From positions 1 through 50,036 of the forward strand of contig CAMUZG010000017.1 of NCBI GenBank assembly GCA_947165145.1: a stretch of 50,036 nt of DNA. Direction: 5' to 3'. The stretch comes from an uncultured Selenomonadales bacterium (GTDB lineage Bacteria > Bacillota > Negativicutes > Selenomonadales > Selenomonadaceae). This document shows, piece after piece, positions 1-12,520 of this stretch. Positions within the stretch are counted from its first letter, which is position 1. The number at the start of each line of letters is the position of its first letter. The position numbers and the translations under genes are program-made. Under the pieces are notes generated by a model. The model did no database searches and was not told where the DNA came from. It saw only the letters and a program-made list of their open reading frames with translations.

Positions 1-40
1 CCTCACATCCCACCGCCTACAGAGGCGGGGGAATTCTCGC
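1..40. repeat. Edge hairpin, possible IS200/IS605-type end
   Basis: CCGCCT (13-18) and AGGCGG (23-28) form a perfect 6-bp stem with a 4-base loop, embedded in a stretch ending GGGGGAATTCTCGC. A short GC-rich hairpin followed by a GAATTCTCGC-like tail resembles, from memory, the right ends of IS200/IS605 (tnpB) elements. No transposase is in the window, so the element body would lie to the left. It could equally be the terminator of an upstream gene, although the T-run after it is only ACTTTT. Confidence 0.3.
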
Positions 41-84
41 ACTTTTAGGTTAAAAGCGGGCTTAATAGTCAACGGGCGATGTGC

Positions 85-113
85 TTGCTTTAGAGTGTGG
101 ATTATGCTATTCT
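85..113 (+). promoter_or_regulatory. Candidate sigma-70 promoter for the DUF6115-like gene
   Basis: TTGCTT (85-90), a 17-base spacer and TATTCT (108-113). Transcription would start near 120, which favours the internal start at 158/161 over the upstream in-frame ATG at 95-ish, because that codon would lie ahead of the transcript start. Confidence 0.4.
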
Positions 114-157
114 CAATGCCAAAAATTCTATCGCCACAACGTTGGGAGAAAATTTTT

Positions 158-3974
<3,817 letters not shown>

Positions 3975-4010
3975 GAAAACCTCTCAGTAAAATTATTTTA
4001 GTTTCTGCGT

Positions 4011-4039
4011 AGATTAACATGCGAGCCGCGCAGCGTCAA
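4011..4039 (-). promoter_or_regulatory. Promoter of prfA
   Basis: On the minus strand, TTGACG (4039-4034), a 17-base spacer and TAATCT (4016-4011). It lies directly downstream of the eno terminator, so prfA is transcribed separately from eno. Confidence 0.6.
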
Positions 4040-4050
4040 CGATTAAAATC

Positions 4051-4084
4051 AAAAAGACACCGCCCCGCGTTCGAGGCAGTGCCT
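4051..4084 (-). terminator. Factor-independent terminator of eno
   Basis: On the minus strand, CACTGCC pairs with GGCGGTG (one G:U), loop about 10 bases, followed by TCTTTTT. It sits 30 bases after the eno stop. Confidence 0.8.
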
Positions 4085-4113
4085 TTATAGTCGATTGTTA
4101 AGTTGCCGACGAA

Positions 4114-5460
<1,347 letters not shown>

Positions 5461-5497
5461 TTACCATTAAAAACGAATTAAAAACTATCTGCGGTGC

Positions 5498-5525
5498 ATT
5501 ATATCATTTCGGGCGAAGTTTGCAA
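5498..5525 (-). promoter_or_regulatory. Promoter of eno
   Basis: On the minus strand, TTGCAA (5525-5520), a 16-base spacer and a perfect TATAAT (5503-5498), giving a ~40-base leader before the eno start. Confidence 0.75.
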
Positions 5526-5584
5526 GTATTTTCTAAAAACTTTTCTGAAATTGGCGAGACGGCAACGTTTTGATTTTGTTGATC

Positions 5585-5633
5585 AACTTTTCTTTTGCGT
5601 GCCCAAAAGAAAAGTTGCAAAAGAAAAGGGCAC
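5585..5633. repeat. Long inverted repeat with nested alternative stem
   Basis: AACTTTTCTTTTG (5585-5597) and CAAAAGAAAAGTT (5604-5616) are a perfect 13-bp inverted repeat with a 6-base loop. A second AAAAGAAAAG copy follows directly. GTGCCC in the loop region can instead pair with GGGCAC ending near 5633, so two exclusive folds are possible. The stretch 5449-5766 between eno and fhs holds this element, the hairpins at 5694-5749 and the eno promoter, and no convincing gene. It resembles a REP-type intergenic element. Confidence 0.6.
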
Positions 5634-5693
5634 CTCGCAGGGGCGTTCAAGTCGTAACTGTTCCAACGTTAAGATTACCCGTAAGTCATGGTT

Positions 5694-5749
5694 CCGGCAA
5701 AACGTCCTTTCCGTGGACGTGTTGCCGGCGGCCGTCATCCATGACGGCC
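5694..5749. repeat. Two adjacent GC-rich hairpins downstream of fhs
   Basis: The first hairpin has CCGGCAA (5694-5700) with TTGCCGG (5722-5728), extended inward by ACGTCC (5702-5707) with GGACGT (5715-5720). The second is GGCCGTCA with TGACGGCC (5730-5749), 4-base loop. Both lie within 75 bases of the fhs stop but lack a T-run on the minus strand, so they look like REP-like or mRNA-stabilising structures rather than a standard terminator. Confidence 0.6.
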
Positions 5750-5766
5750 TCAAATTCCCGCAACGT

Positions 5767-7434
5767 TCAGAACAAGCCGCTGATAACTCCGTCGGCTGTG
5801 ATGTCGATTTTTTCTGCGGCAGGACGTTTCGGAAGTCCAGGCATTGTCAAGATTGCACCCGACAACACGACGATAAATCCCGCGCCTGCAGAAATTTTCA
5901 GCTCGCGAACAGTGACATTGAAATTTTTCGGGCGACCGAGTTTCGCCGCGTCGTCTGATAACGAATATTGCGTTTTGGCAATGCAAATCGGGAGCTTGCC
6001 GAAGCCGAGCCGCTCAATTTCCTCAAGCTGTTTCTTCGCGGCTGATGTGAAGTCCACGCCGTCCGCGCCGTAAATTTTCTTCGCGACCGCAGAAATTTTT
6101 TCGGCAATGGTCTCGTCGTCGGAATAAGTCAGCGTGAAATTCTTCGCGTCGTTGAAACTGTCCTCGACCGCTTTGGCAAGTTCAATGCCGCCCGCGCCAC
6201 CGTCAGCAAAAACTTTCGAGCGGGCGAATCGAACACCTTTAGCCGCACAGATTTTTTCAACCGCAGAAATTTCTTCGGGCGTGTCAGTCGGGAAGTCGTT
6301 GAGCGCGACAATCGCCGGCAATCCGAAGCCTTGGATGTTCTCAATATGTTTTTCCAAATTTTCAAGTCCGCATTCGACAGCCGCAACGTTCGGTTCGGCA
6401 AGATTTTTTTTGTCAACGCCGCCATGCATTTTGAGTGCGCGAATCGTGGCGACGATAACAACCGCGTCGGGTTGCAAACCGCTCATGCGACATTTGATGT
6501 CCAAAAATTTTTCCGCGCCGAGGTCAGCACCAAAACCCGCCTCCGTGACGACGATGTCCGCCAATTTGAGCGCGTAACGTGTCGCCGTGACGCTGTTGCA
6601 ACCGTGTGCAATGTTCGCGAAAGGTCCGCCGTGAATCAGCGCGGGAGTGCCTTCCAACGTCTGCACGAGATTCGGTTTGATTGCGTCCTTCAACAGCAGT
6701 GCAAGTGAGCCCGTGACGTTTAAATCGTTCGCCGTGACGATTGAGCCGTCGACAGTGTACGCGACGATAATTTTGCCGAGCCGCTCTTTGAGGTCAGCAA
6801 AATCTTTCGCAAGGCAAAGAATCGCCATCATCTCCGAGGCAACCGTAATGTCGAAGCCCGTTTCGCGCGGAACGCCGTTAGCTTTGCCGCCGAGTCCGAC
6901 AATCACATTTCTAAGCGCACGGTCGTTGAGGTCAAGGACACGTTTCCACACGACGCGCCGCACGTCAATTTTTAACTCGTTGCCCTGTTGCAGATGATTA
7001 TCGAGGACAGCCGCCAATAAGTTATGCGCCGTCGTTATCGCGTGAAAGTCGCCCGTGAAGTGCAGGTTAATATCTTCCATTGGCACGACTTGAGCATAAC
7101 CGCCGCCAGCCGCACCGCCTTTGATTCCGAAGCACGGACCGAGACTGGGCTCACGGAGCGCAACGCAAATTTTTCTGCCGAGATGTGCGAATGCGTCCGC
7201 CAAGCCGATTGAAGTTGTCGTCTTGCCTTCGCCCGCAGGTGTCGGAGTTATCGCCGTAACGAGAATCAATTTGCCGTCGGGATTGTCTTTGACGCGGTGC
7301 CAAACGTCGGGGGAAATTTTTGCCTTGAACTTGCCGTAAAATTCCAAATCGTCTTCCGTCAAGCCGAGCTTATTCGCCGCCACCGTAATCTTGTCAATCT
7401 GCGCGGACTGTGCAATTTCAACGTCGCTCAACAT
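5767..7434 (-). CDS. fhs: Formate--tetrahydrofolate ligase
   Basis: 555 residues, full family length. Makes 10-formyl-tetrahydrofolate from formate, ATP and THF in cytoplasmic one-carbon metabolism (purine synthesis, or the methyl branch of acetogenesis). The ATP-binding P-loop is [11 protein letters not shown] (63-73). Other family signatures are [21 protein letters not shown] and the following [17 protein letters not shown]. The start ATG 7432-7434 follows GGAGG with a 7-base gap. The leader is unusual: it duplicates the ribosome-binding site and contains a possible 20-codon upstream frame (see 7418-7480). The stop is followed by strong hairpins without a T-run. No folD or other folate genes are next to it. 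Confidence 0.97.
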   Translation of the reverse strand: MLSDVEIAQSAQIDKITVAANKLGLTEDDLEFYGKFKAKISPDVWHRVKDNPDGKLILVTAITPTPAGEGKTTTSIGLADAFAHLGRKICVALREPSLGPCFGIKGGAAGGGYAQVVPMEDINLHFTGDFHAITTAHNLLAAVLDNHLQQGNELKIDVRRVVWKRVLDLNDRALRNVIVGLGGKANGVPRETGFDITVASEMMAILCLAKDFADLKERLGKIIVAYTVDGSIVTANDLNVTGSLALLLKDAIKPNLVQTLEGTPALIHGGPFANIAHGCNSVTATRYALKLADIVVTEAGFGADLGAEKFLDIKCRMSGLQPDAVVIVATIRALKMHGGVDKKNLAEPNVAAVECGLENLEKHIENIQGFGLPAIVALNDFPTDTPEEISAVEKICAAKGVRFARSKVFADGGAGGIELAKAVEDSFNDAKNFTLTYSDDETIAEKISAVAKKIYGADGVDFTSAAKKQLEEIERLGFGKLPICIAKTQYSLSDDAAKLGRPKNFNVTVRELKISAGAGFIVVLSGAILTMPGLPKRPAAEKIDITADGVISGLF

Positions 7435-7480
7435 AAAATCGCCTCCAAAAGTTCAATGCGGGCAACGACGACTTGAACAC
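7418..7480 (-). other. Possible upstream leader ORF overlapping the fhs start
   Basis: On the minus strand a GTG at 7480 follows GGAGG with a 7-base spacer, exactly the geometry of the real fhs start. It opens a 20-codon frame ([10 protein letters not shown]...) that stops with TGA at 7418, past the fhs ATG and in a different reading frame. The 13-base box AACTTTTGGAGGC occurs at 7499-7487 and 7453-7441. Translating this frame would interfere with or couple to fhs initiation. It may also be just a duplicated leader segment. Confidence 0.3.
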
Positions 7481-7512
7481 GTTGCCGCCTCCAAAAGTTT
7501 TTTGTCGCGGAA

Positions 7513-7541
7513 ATTTTAAACGGTTGCCGATAAATTGACAA
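7513..7541 (-). promoter_or_regulatory. Promoter of fhs
   Basis: On the minus strand, TTGTCA (7541-7536), a 17-base spacer and TAAAAT (7518-7513). Its -35 box overlaps the -35 box of the divergent promoter at 7535-7563 by five bases. Confidence 0.6.
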
Positions 7542-7563
7542 GCCGCGCAGTGCATAATATAAT
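7535..7563 (+). promoter_or_regulatory. Consensus sigma-70 promoter of the 7.6-8.8 kb operon
   Basis: Perfect TTGACA (7535-7540), a 17-base spacer and perfect TATAAT (7558-7563). This is the best promoter match in the window and predicts strong expression of the two downstream unknown genes. Confidence 0.85.
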
Positions 7564-7634
7564 CGAAAAAATTTTAGCGTCGCGCCCCGAATGCCGATAA
7601 ACTTTAAAGAAAAATTTTTAGGAGCGTGATTACG

Positions 7635-8108
7635 ATGAAAGTTTTGGACGTCACAAATCTCGCGACATCTAAAAGCGCGTCGCAGTCTTCATACAAAGGC
7701 AGCAACGGCATCGCTTCGGAATATTCCAAAATCCTTGCCGAAAAAATTTCCAACGTCAAAGCCGATGTTCGCGCAATGGCTGAAGTTCAAAGCCAACTCG
7801 ACGAGATTGCCGACCTGCAAGAGGATTTAACCGGCACTGTCAAAGTCGACGAGGATTCCGGCAACGCCAATCGCGACGACGCTCCAAGCATTTCAATTCA
7901 GCCGACCGAGACGATTAAGCGTTTCAGACCAGACGGCTCGATTATGGTGACGACTTACAAAGGCTCGCGGATTGTCGAACAAGTCAAGCACAAGCCGAAC
8001 ATGATCGTTGTTCCCGATTACACCGCGCCGCCTAAACCCGACGGCTCAACCGCAACGAAATTGGAAGCTCGGCAGAATTTTGAAATGGAAATGTTGCTAA
8101 TGATGTAG
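7635..8108 (+). CDS. Uncharacterised protein, first gene of a two-gene operon
   Basis: 157 residues; I do not recognise a family. The start is ATG 7635, ten bases after GGAG (7621-7624); an in-frame GTG at 7626 is too close to that site. The N-terminus (MKVLDVTNLATSKSASQSS) is Ser-rich, polar and without a signal peptide. Residues ~30-65 are helical and charged (KISNVKADVRAMAEVQSQLDEIADLQ), and the C-terminal half contains ETIKRFRPDGSIMVTTYKG and VVPDYTAPPKPDG, which look beta-rich. It is transcribed from a consensus promoter and followed after 32 bases by a second unknown gene, with one terminator after both. High expression and a structural or secreted role are possible but unproven. Confidence 0.75.
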   Translation: MKVLDVTNLATSKSASQSSYKGSNGIASEYSKILAEKISNVKADVRAMAEVQSQLDEIADLQEDLTGTVKVDEDSGNANRDDAPSISIQPTETIKRFRPDGSIMVTTYKGSRIVEQVKHKPNMIVVPDYTAPPKPDGSTATKLEARQNFEMEMLLMM

Positions 8109-8140
8109 TTCACCGTGATTTTTTCAAGGAGGTTTTCAAA

Positions 8141-8839
8141 ATGTCTAACATGGACGTAACCAATTCAAGCGCAGTGCAATCTTACGGGCTGTACTCGACG
8201 CAAACCACAGGCACCAATTCCAAAGGCACCGACAAGAATCAATCGACGCAAACGCAATCTTCGGAACCGAATTTCGGCGACGCGTCTAACGTGAACATTT
8301 CAACCGAAGGCATGAACGCTCTGCAATCCGTCGACAAAGCGCAAGAGACTAAAGGTTTGCCCGATGATCAAATCCGTGCGCTCAACGACGAAGTTGCCTT
8401 GCACGAACAGACGATGCTTAATCTGATGATTCAAGCGTTGACCGAGCATAACCAAAAGCGTCAAGTCTGGGCTGATGAAGGCGTCGAGAAATTGAACTTC
8501 GGCGACACGCAGATTGACGTTTCAAGCTTAGGTCTGCCTGAAGTCGCGACGACTCCCGAAGAGGCGGCAAAAGCTGTCGGCGAAGGCGGCGATTGGTCTG
8601 TTGATGCTGTGGCGACACGTGTTTTCGATTTGGCGAATGCGATTGCTGGCGGCGACCCCGAAAAACTTTCCGCAATGCGTGTTGCCGTCGAGGACGGTTT
8701 CAAACAGGCGGGACTTATGTGGAAGGACGCAACCGGCGAAGAAGATATGCCACAAATCACAAAGGACACCTACGCCGAAATCATGCGTCGCTTCGACGAA
8801 CGCGCTCAAGAACTCAATCCTACGGAAGTCGTCGAATAA
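8141..8839 (+). CDS. Uncharacterised protein, DUF5610-like C-terminal half
   Basis: 232 residues; start ATG 8141 after AAGGAGG (8126-8132). The first ~55 residues are Ser/Thr/Gln-rich and disordered-looking. Then comes NVNISTEGMNALQS, which resembles the beginning of flagellar-type filament-associated proteins. A helical region (PDDQIRALNDEVALHEQTM) follows. The C-terminal ~80 residues (PEKLSAMRVAVEDGFKQAGL...PQITKDTYAEIMRRFDE) resemble the DUF5610 pattern as I remember it; this needs a profile search. There is no signal peptide or membrane segment. It is co-transcribed with the preceding unknown gene and ends at a strong terminator. Function unknown. Confidence 0.75.
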   Translation: MSNMDVTNSSAVQSYGLYSTQTTGTNSKGTDKNQSTQTQSSEPNFGDASNVNISTEGMNALQSVDKAQETKGLPDDQIRALNDEVALHEQTMLNLMIQALTEHNQKRQVWADEGVEKLNFGDTQIDVSSLGLPEVATTPEEAAKAVGEGGDWSVDAVATRVFDLANAIAGGDPEKLSAMRVAVEDGFKQAGLMWKDATGEEDMPQITKDTYAEIMRRFDERAQELNPTEVVE

Positions 8840-8874
8840 TTTTGAGCGGCTCATCGCTCACCGAACATAGAAGT

Positions 8875-8909
8875 AAAAACCTCTCGTCAAATGCGGCGGG
8901 AGGTTTTTT
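8875..8909 (+). terminator. Factor-independent terminator of the unknown operon
   Basis: AAAAACCTCTCG and CGGGAGGTTTTTT form an 8-bp stem (one G:U) plus A/T flanks, with a T6 run. It lies 36 bases after the stop of the second gene. Confidence 0.9.
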
Positions 8910-8981
8910 CGCGACGAAATGTTTTATTCGCGGGCTGTGGAAAATTTTTTTGCTGTGTTGTAAAATATCCGCGCTACTTTT

Positions 8982-9004
8982 GAGCTTGTAGCTTATAGGA
9001 ATTT
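8982..9004. repeat. Gene-border word repeat (AGCTTGTAGCTTATAGGAATT)
   Basis: Two tandem AGCTTRTAG-like words followed by TAGGAATT, just upstream of the HlyD-like gene. The same words recur at 12521-12582, 14833-14854, 23623-23645 and 30383-30438. The rest of 8910-9040 shows a TAAAAT at 8961 without a convincing -35 box. Confidence 0.5.
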
Positions 9005-9040
9005 ATCAACAGCCACTAAAAAAATTTTGGAGTTAACGAA

Positions 9041-10546
9041 ATGCAAATCATCGATATTACCGCGAAGGTCGAGAAAATTATTCGCTGGTTACTCGTCGCA
9101 ATAATTGTGCCGGCATTGCTCATCGGTTACGCCGAATTCAAATATTGGCACAAAAGCGAAACTATTCAGCTCACCGACGCCAAAGTTGTCGGGACAATGG
9201 TTTCAGTGCGCGTGCTCGCTAACGGCAAAGTCAAAGAACTGTTGTTCGAAGACGGCGCAGAAGTCAAGGTCGGTGACGTGATTGCCCGCCTCGAAGTCAA
9301 CATAACCGAAGAAGAAATTCAACAGCTCGAAAACACCGTTCAGCTTGCCAAGGACAATTACGCCACGCTTGCGGAAGGTCAATGGGTCAAAGTGCCCGTT
9401 CAGCGCGAACGTGTCATTCAACCTGCGCCCGTGTACACTGCACCTTCAGGCGGTGGTGGCGGCGGCAATTTGGCGAAACTTGAGGAACGTGCGAACCGCA
9501 TGGAAGAATTGTTCGAGATGGGTGCGGTCAGTGCCGTTCAACGCGACGCCGCTCGACGTGCCTACGAAAGCGCACTTGCCAATTCTCAACCAGCAACGGG
9601 ATCTTACACTCAGCCCGCGCCGATTATCGAGTATTACACCGAGTATGTCGACGAATTCAGACCGACTCCGCCCGAAGTTTTGGCTGGTGCTGAACAGGCG
9701 ATCAAGCAAGCGGAATTGTCGTTGAACGTCGCCAAGCAGGAAGCTCGTGAAACCGACGTTATCGCGCCTGTGAGCGGAACGATTTATTACGGCGTCGAAG
9801 TCGAACAGGATTTATCTGCGGGCGACGGCGTTGCGCGTATCGGCGACAGTCGCGAACTTTGGGTTGAGGCTGAAGTCAGCGAAGAAATTTTTAACAAAAT
9901 CGCGCTCGGCAAGCTTGCAAGCTGTTCGATTGGCGGCAAAGAAATTTTCGGCACCGTGATTGAAAAGCTCAAGCCTGACGAAAAAAAATCCGTCGAAGCG
10001 GAGCCTGTCGAATTGCCCGACATTCCGACTTCGACGAATCAACCCGCCGATTTGATTGGTCAACAACCTGCTGATGCTCAGCAACCCGTCGACGCTCAAC
10101 AACCTGCCGACGCTCAACAACCTGCCGATTTGATTGGTCAACAACCTGCCGATAGTCAACAATCTGCCGACAGTCAACAACTTGCTGACGCTCAACAACC
10201 TGCCGACGCTCAACAACCTGCCGACAGTCAACAACCTGCCGATAGTCAACAATCTACCGACAGTCAACAACCTGCCGACGCTCAACAACCTGCAGACGGT
10301 CAGCAACCTGCCGACGCTCAACAACCTGCCGACAGTCAACAATCTGCCGACAGTCAACAATCTGCCGACAGTCAACAATCTGCCGACAGTCAACAATCTG
10401 CCGAAGGTCAACCGCCAAAACTTCCCGACGGCACCGAAGGGCAAGCTCGTCCCAACGACAAATTTATCATAAAAGTTTCGTTGCCCGCCGAACGCGACTT
10501 TGATTGCCGCCCGAACACCGCGACCGTCATCACGATAAAAATTTAG
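9041..10546 (+). CDS. HlyD-like membrane fusion/adaptor protein with a QQPAD-repeat insertion
   Basis: 501 residues; start ATG 9041 after TTGGAG. One N-terminal transmembrane helix (~14-32) anchors it in the inner membrane. Residues ~50-87 form the first half of a lipoyl/biotinyl-like domain (VSVRVLANGKVKELLFEDGAEVKVGDVI), followed by a helical hairpin (~90-225). The second lipoyl half is VIAPVSGTIYYGVEVEQDLSAGDGVARIGD, then the beta-barrel begins (LWVEAEVSEEIFNKIALGKLASCSIGGKEIFGTVIEKL). Between that and the last strands (KFIIKVSLPAERDFDCRPN) lies a 124-residue QQPAD repeat. HlyD-family adaptors bridge inner-membrane exporters to outer-membrane channels; no ABC, RND or TolC partner is adjacent. 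A link to export of the giant RTX-like protein is conceivable but not shown. Its stop overlaps the convergent glutamine synthetase gene by four bases. Confidence 0.8.
   Translation: MQIIDITAKVEKIIRWLLVAIIVPALLIGYAEFKYWHKSETIQLTDAKVVGTMVSVRVLANGKVKELLFEDGAEVKVGDVIARLEVNITEEEIQQLENTVQLAKDNYATLAEGQWVKVPVQRERVIQPAPVYTAPSGGGGGGNLAKLEERANRMEELFEMGAVSAVQRDAARRAYESALANSQPATGSYTQPAPIIEYYTEYVDEFRPTPPEVLAGAEQAIKQAELSLNVAKQEARETDVIAPVSGTIYYGVEVEQDLSAGDGVARIGDSRELWVEAEVSEEIFNKIALGKLASCSIGGKEIFGTVIEKLKPDEKKSVEAEPVELPDIPTSTNQPADLIGQQPADAQQPVDAQQPADAQQPADLIGQQPADSQQSADSQQLADAQQPADAQQPADSQQPADSQQSTDSQQPADAQQPADGQQPADAQQPADSQQSADSQQSADSQQSADSQQSAEGQPPKLPDGTEGQARPNDKFIIKVSLPAERDFDCRPNTATVITIKI
10037..10408 (+). 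repeat. 20-unit QQPAD(A/S) tandem repeat
   Basis: Eighteen 18-base units (QQ-P/S/L-A-D-A/S/G) and two 24-base variants (NQPADLIG, QQPADLIG) run in frame for 372 bases. Units differ by a few synonymous or single-residue changes (P to S, A to S). The run of four near-identical QQSADS/QQSAEG units at the 3' end suggests recent slippage or unequal crossover. Confidence 0.95.
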
Positions 10547-12426
10547 ATTATGTTCTTTTCGTAAGCGTCATAAAGTGCTTTGAGCTCCTCAATCTTCTCG
10601 TAAATCTCAACCTGCAAGCGCGACGCCGTTTCATACTCGCCAAGGTTGAGAGCGATTACAAGTTGCGTGAACAGCGACTTTTCGTCAATCGAATCCTTTG
10701 CCAACGCGGCACGCAGTAAGAAAATTTTGTTCCAATTATAGGCGTCGAGATCCGTGACAAACTCGGCGTCGATTTTTTTTGCCTTGCGGACGATTGTGCG
10801 CAATTCGGGCAGAATACGCGAGATAAGCTCCGTCTTCCAACGCAAAAGTGCACCGTCGCGGAAACCGTCAATGATTCGTTCATGCAACGCGCCGCCGCTC
10901 GAAATGACTGCAACTTTGTCGGGATATTTGCGCAAAGCCTCCATGTTCTCCCAAACGGTTGCGGGCGGTTTGCCGAAAAGTTTGTCGCGTTCAGTCTGCG
11001 TGTAATCCTCGAAAACGTCGCGCTCACTGCGATAAGCTCGGTCGCGTTCAAGATAAAAACCGTCTTGCCCCGCGTCTTTGCTCAGTTCAGCCAAAAGTTC
11101 GCTCGTCTTGTGATTGACCGCCATTTTCACGCCGTCGAGAATCGCCGAATACGACGCCGCGAGTACAAGATAAATGTTCGTGTACGGATTGCAGCCGCGC
11201 AACTCGAAACGTGTCGCCATAGGATTTTTCAAGTCGCGAATCAAGCTGACGAGAATTGTACGGTTGCGGGCGGGGATTTTCGGCGAATTGCCCAACGAAG
11301 TCACGATACAAACGGGTGCCTCAAAACCAGGCTTTAAGCGGTTCAAAGAATCGTTGGTTGCGCTGACAAACGGATTGATGACTTCGTAGTATTTGAGTAA
11401 GCCCATCAACGCACCGTAGCCGACCGCGCTCATGTAGTCGTTGAGCGGATTTTTCGCGGCAAAGAGATTGTGAATTTTTCCGTCCGCCGTGACTGCCGCA
11501 AGCCCAATGTGCGTATGTTCGCCGTTGCCCGCAAGCCCGATCATCGGTTTGGCTTTGAAGGTGACTTCGAGACCGTTGACGCGGAAAATTTCTTTGACGA
11601 CAGTCCGCACGATAATTTCGTTATCGGCAGCTTGCACGGCGTCCGCGAACTTCCAATCAATCTCAAGCTGTTCGCAAACGTGAGTTAAGTGACCCGACTC
11701 GTCAATTTGAGCTTTGAGCCCGCCGACTTCTTTGTGACCCATTTCGACCTGCAAGCCGTATTTGTCCATCTCGATTATCGCCTGCTCCAACGCGCAACGA
11801 ACCGCGCCGTGCGTGCGTTCCCAATACTGTTCTTGCATGATTTCAGCCGCGCTCATTTCTTCGAGTGATGCTTCTTCAAGCGGAGTTTTTACCCAAAATT
11901 CAAGTTCAGTGGCGGAAGTGAAGACAATGTCGATAATATCCTTGCCGCTCACGTCTAAGCCGTCGATGTCGGGGTGGCGGTGAAACAGATTGACAAGTTC
12001 GCGTTTGACATTGACAAGCGTATCGGTGAGCACTGCGCGGCTGTCGACGCGTTTGCCTTCGTGAATCAAAAAGCCTGGGATTCGTAGCGTGCCGACGGGA
12101 CGATTGGTGACGTTGTCGTAATGCTCGAAATTGTAATCGACGAACCAATTAACATTCGGGTCAACGGGCATATCGACCTTTGCGTTGTTGAGCGTGGCGA
12201 TACCCGGCAGGACGACACTTGAGCCGTCCGTTTGAACAGCATTGCCCGCGTAAAATTCGTCGATGTCCTTCAAAAAGATTCGCACGGGAATTTTCTCGTC
12301 AGTGTCGTTGCCCGCCAAGTCAATGCCGATAAGAGAAACGAATTTTATTTCGGGGTGTTCGCGCAGTTGTCGAATAATTTCTTCCTTCGGCGTGTTCGCT
12401 TTGATTGTGTAGAGTAAATCTGCCAT
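10543..12426 (-). CDS. glnA: Glutamine synthetase family protein with long C-terminal extension
   Basis: 627 residues, well above the ~440-470 of GS type I. Expected reaction: glutamate, ammonia and ATP to glutamine. Family signatures: ATELEFW (metal-binding Glu), GLQVEMGHKEVGG, GNGEHTHIGL (substrate/ATP loop with His), PARNRTILVSL and ATRFELRGCNPYTNIYLVLAA. The region after ~460 is an additional mostly helical extension. The start ATG 12424-12426 follows AAGGAG; the longer frame reaching 12480 has no ribosome-binding site. A gamma-glutamyl-amine ligase cannot be excluded, because GS-like proteins share these motifs. No glnR, amtB or glnK is nearby. Its stop TAA overlaps the stop of the convergent HlyD-like gene. 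Confidence 0.85.
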   Translation of the reverse strand: MADLLYTIKANTPKEEIIRQLREHPEIKFVSLIGIDLAGNDTDEKIPVRIFLKDIDEFYAGNAVQTDGSSVVLPGIATLNNAKVDMPVDPNVNWFVDYNFEHYDNVTNRPVGTLRIPGFLIHEGKRVDSRAVLTDTLVNVKRELVNLFHRHPDIDGLDVSGKDIIDIVFTSATELEFWVKTPLEEASLEEMSAAEIMQEQYWERTHGAVRCALEQAIIEMDKYGLQVEMGHKEVGGLKAQIDESGHLTHVCEQLEIDWKFADAVQAADNEIIVRTVVKEIFRVNGLEVTFKAKPMIGLAGNGEHTHIGLAAVTADGKIHNLFAAKNPLNDYMSAVGYGALMGLLKYYEVINPFVSATNDSLNRLKPGFEAPVCIVTSLGNSPKIPARNRTILVSLIRDLKNPMATRFELRGCNPYTNIYLVLAASYSAILDGVKMAVNHKTSELLAELSKDAGQDGFYLERDRAYRSERDVFEDYTQTERDKLFGKPPATVWENMEALRKYPDKVAVISSGGALHERIIDGFRDGALLRWKTELISRILPELRTIVRKAKKIDAEFVTDLDAYNWNKIFLLRAALAKDSIDEKSLFTQLVIALNLGEYETASRLQVEIYEKIEELKALYDAYEKNII

Positions 12427-12480
12427 GATAATCGCTCCTTCGCGTGAAGTGCTCGTGTTGAGCCGCGCACAATTTACCAC

Positions 12481-12513
12481 AAAAAAATTCCCGCGTCGAC
12501 AGGCGGCGGGGAA
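12481..12513 (-). terminator. Terminator of the DUF6033-like gene
   Basis: On the minus strand, CCCGC (12510-12506 arm) pairs with GCGGG (12494-12490 arm) around a ~11-base loop, followed by AATTTTTTT. It separates the DUF6033-like gene from the glutamine synthetase gene downstream. Confidence 0.6.
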
Positions 12514-12520
12514 ATTGTCA

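Noticed and set aside
5494-6073. Two overlapping plus-strand frames of 154 and 167 codons between eno and fhs
   Set aside because: They run through the hairpins into the fhs gene antisense and have no ribosome-binding site or recognisable domain.
7435-7505. Tetrahydrofolate riboswitch upstream of fhs
   Set aside because: The leader is only ~70 bases and lacks the conserved THF-aptamer sequence as I know it. The duplicated ribosome-binding site explains its structure better.
10037-10408. CRISPR-like array
   Set aside because: The repeats are in-frame coding 18-mers without spacers, and no cas genes are present.
9812-10444. 210-codon minus-strand frame reading GRLLTV repeats
   Set aside because: Reverse-strand reading of the QQPAD repeat; the repeat period keeps it open. 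The plus-strand frame has the HlyD domains on both sides.
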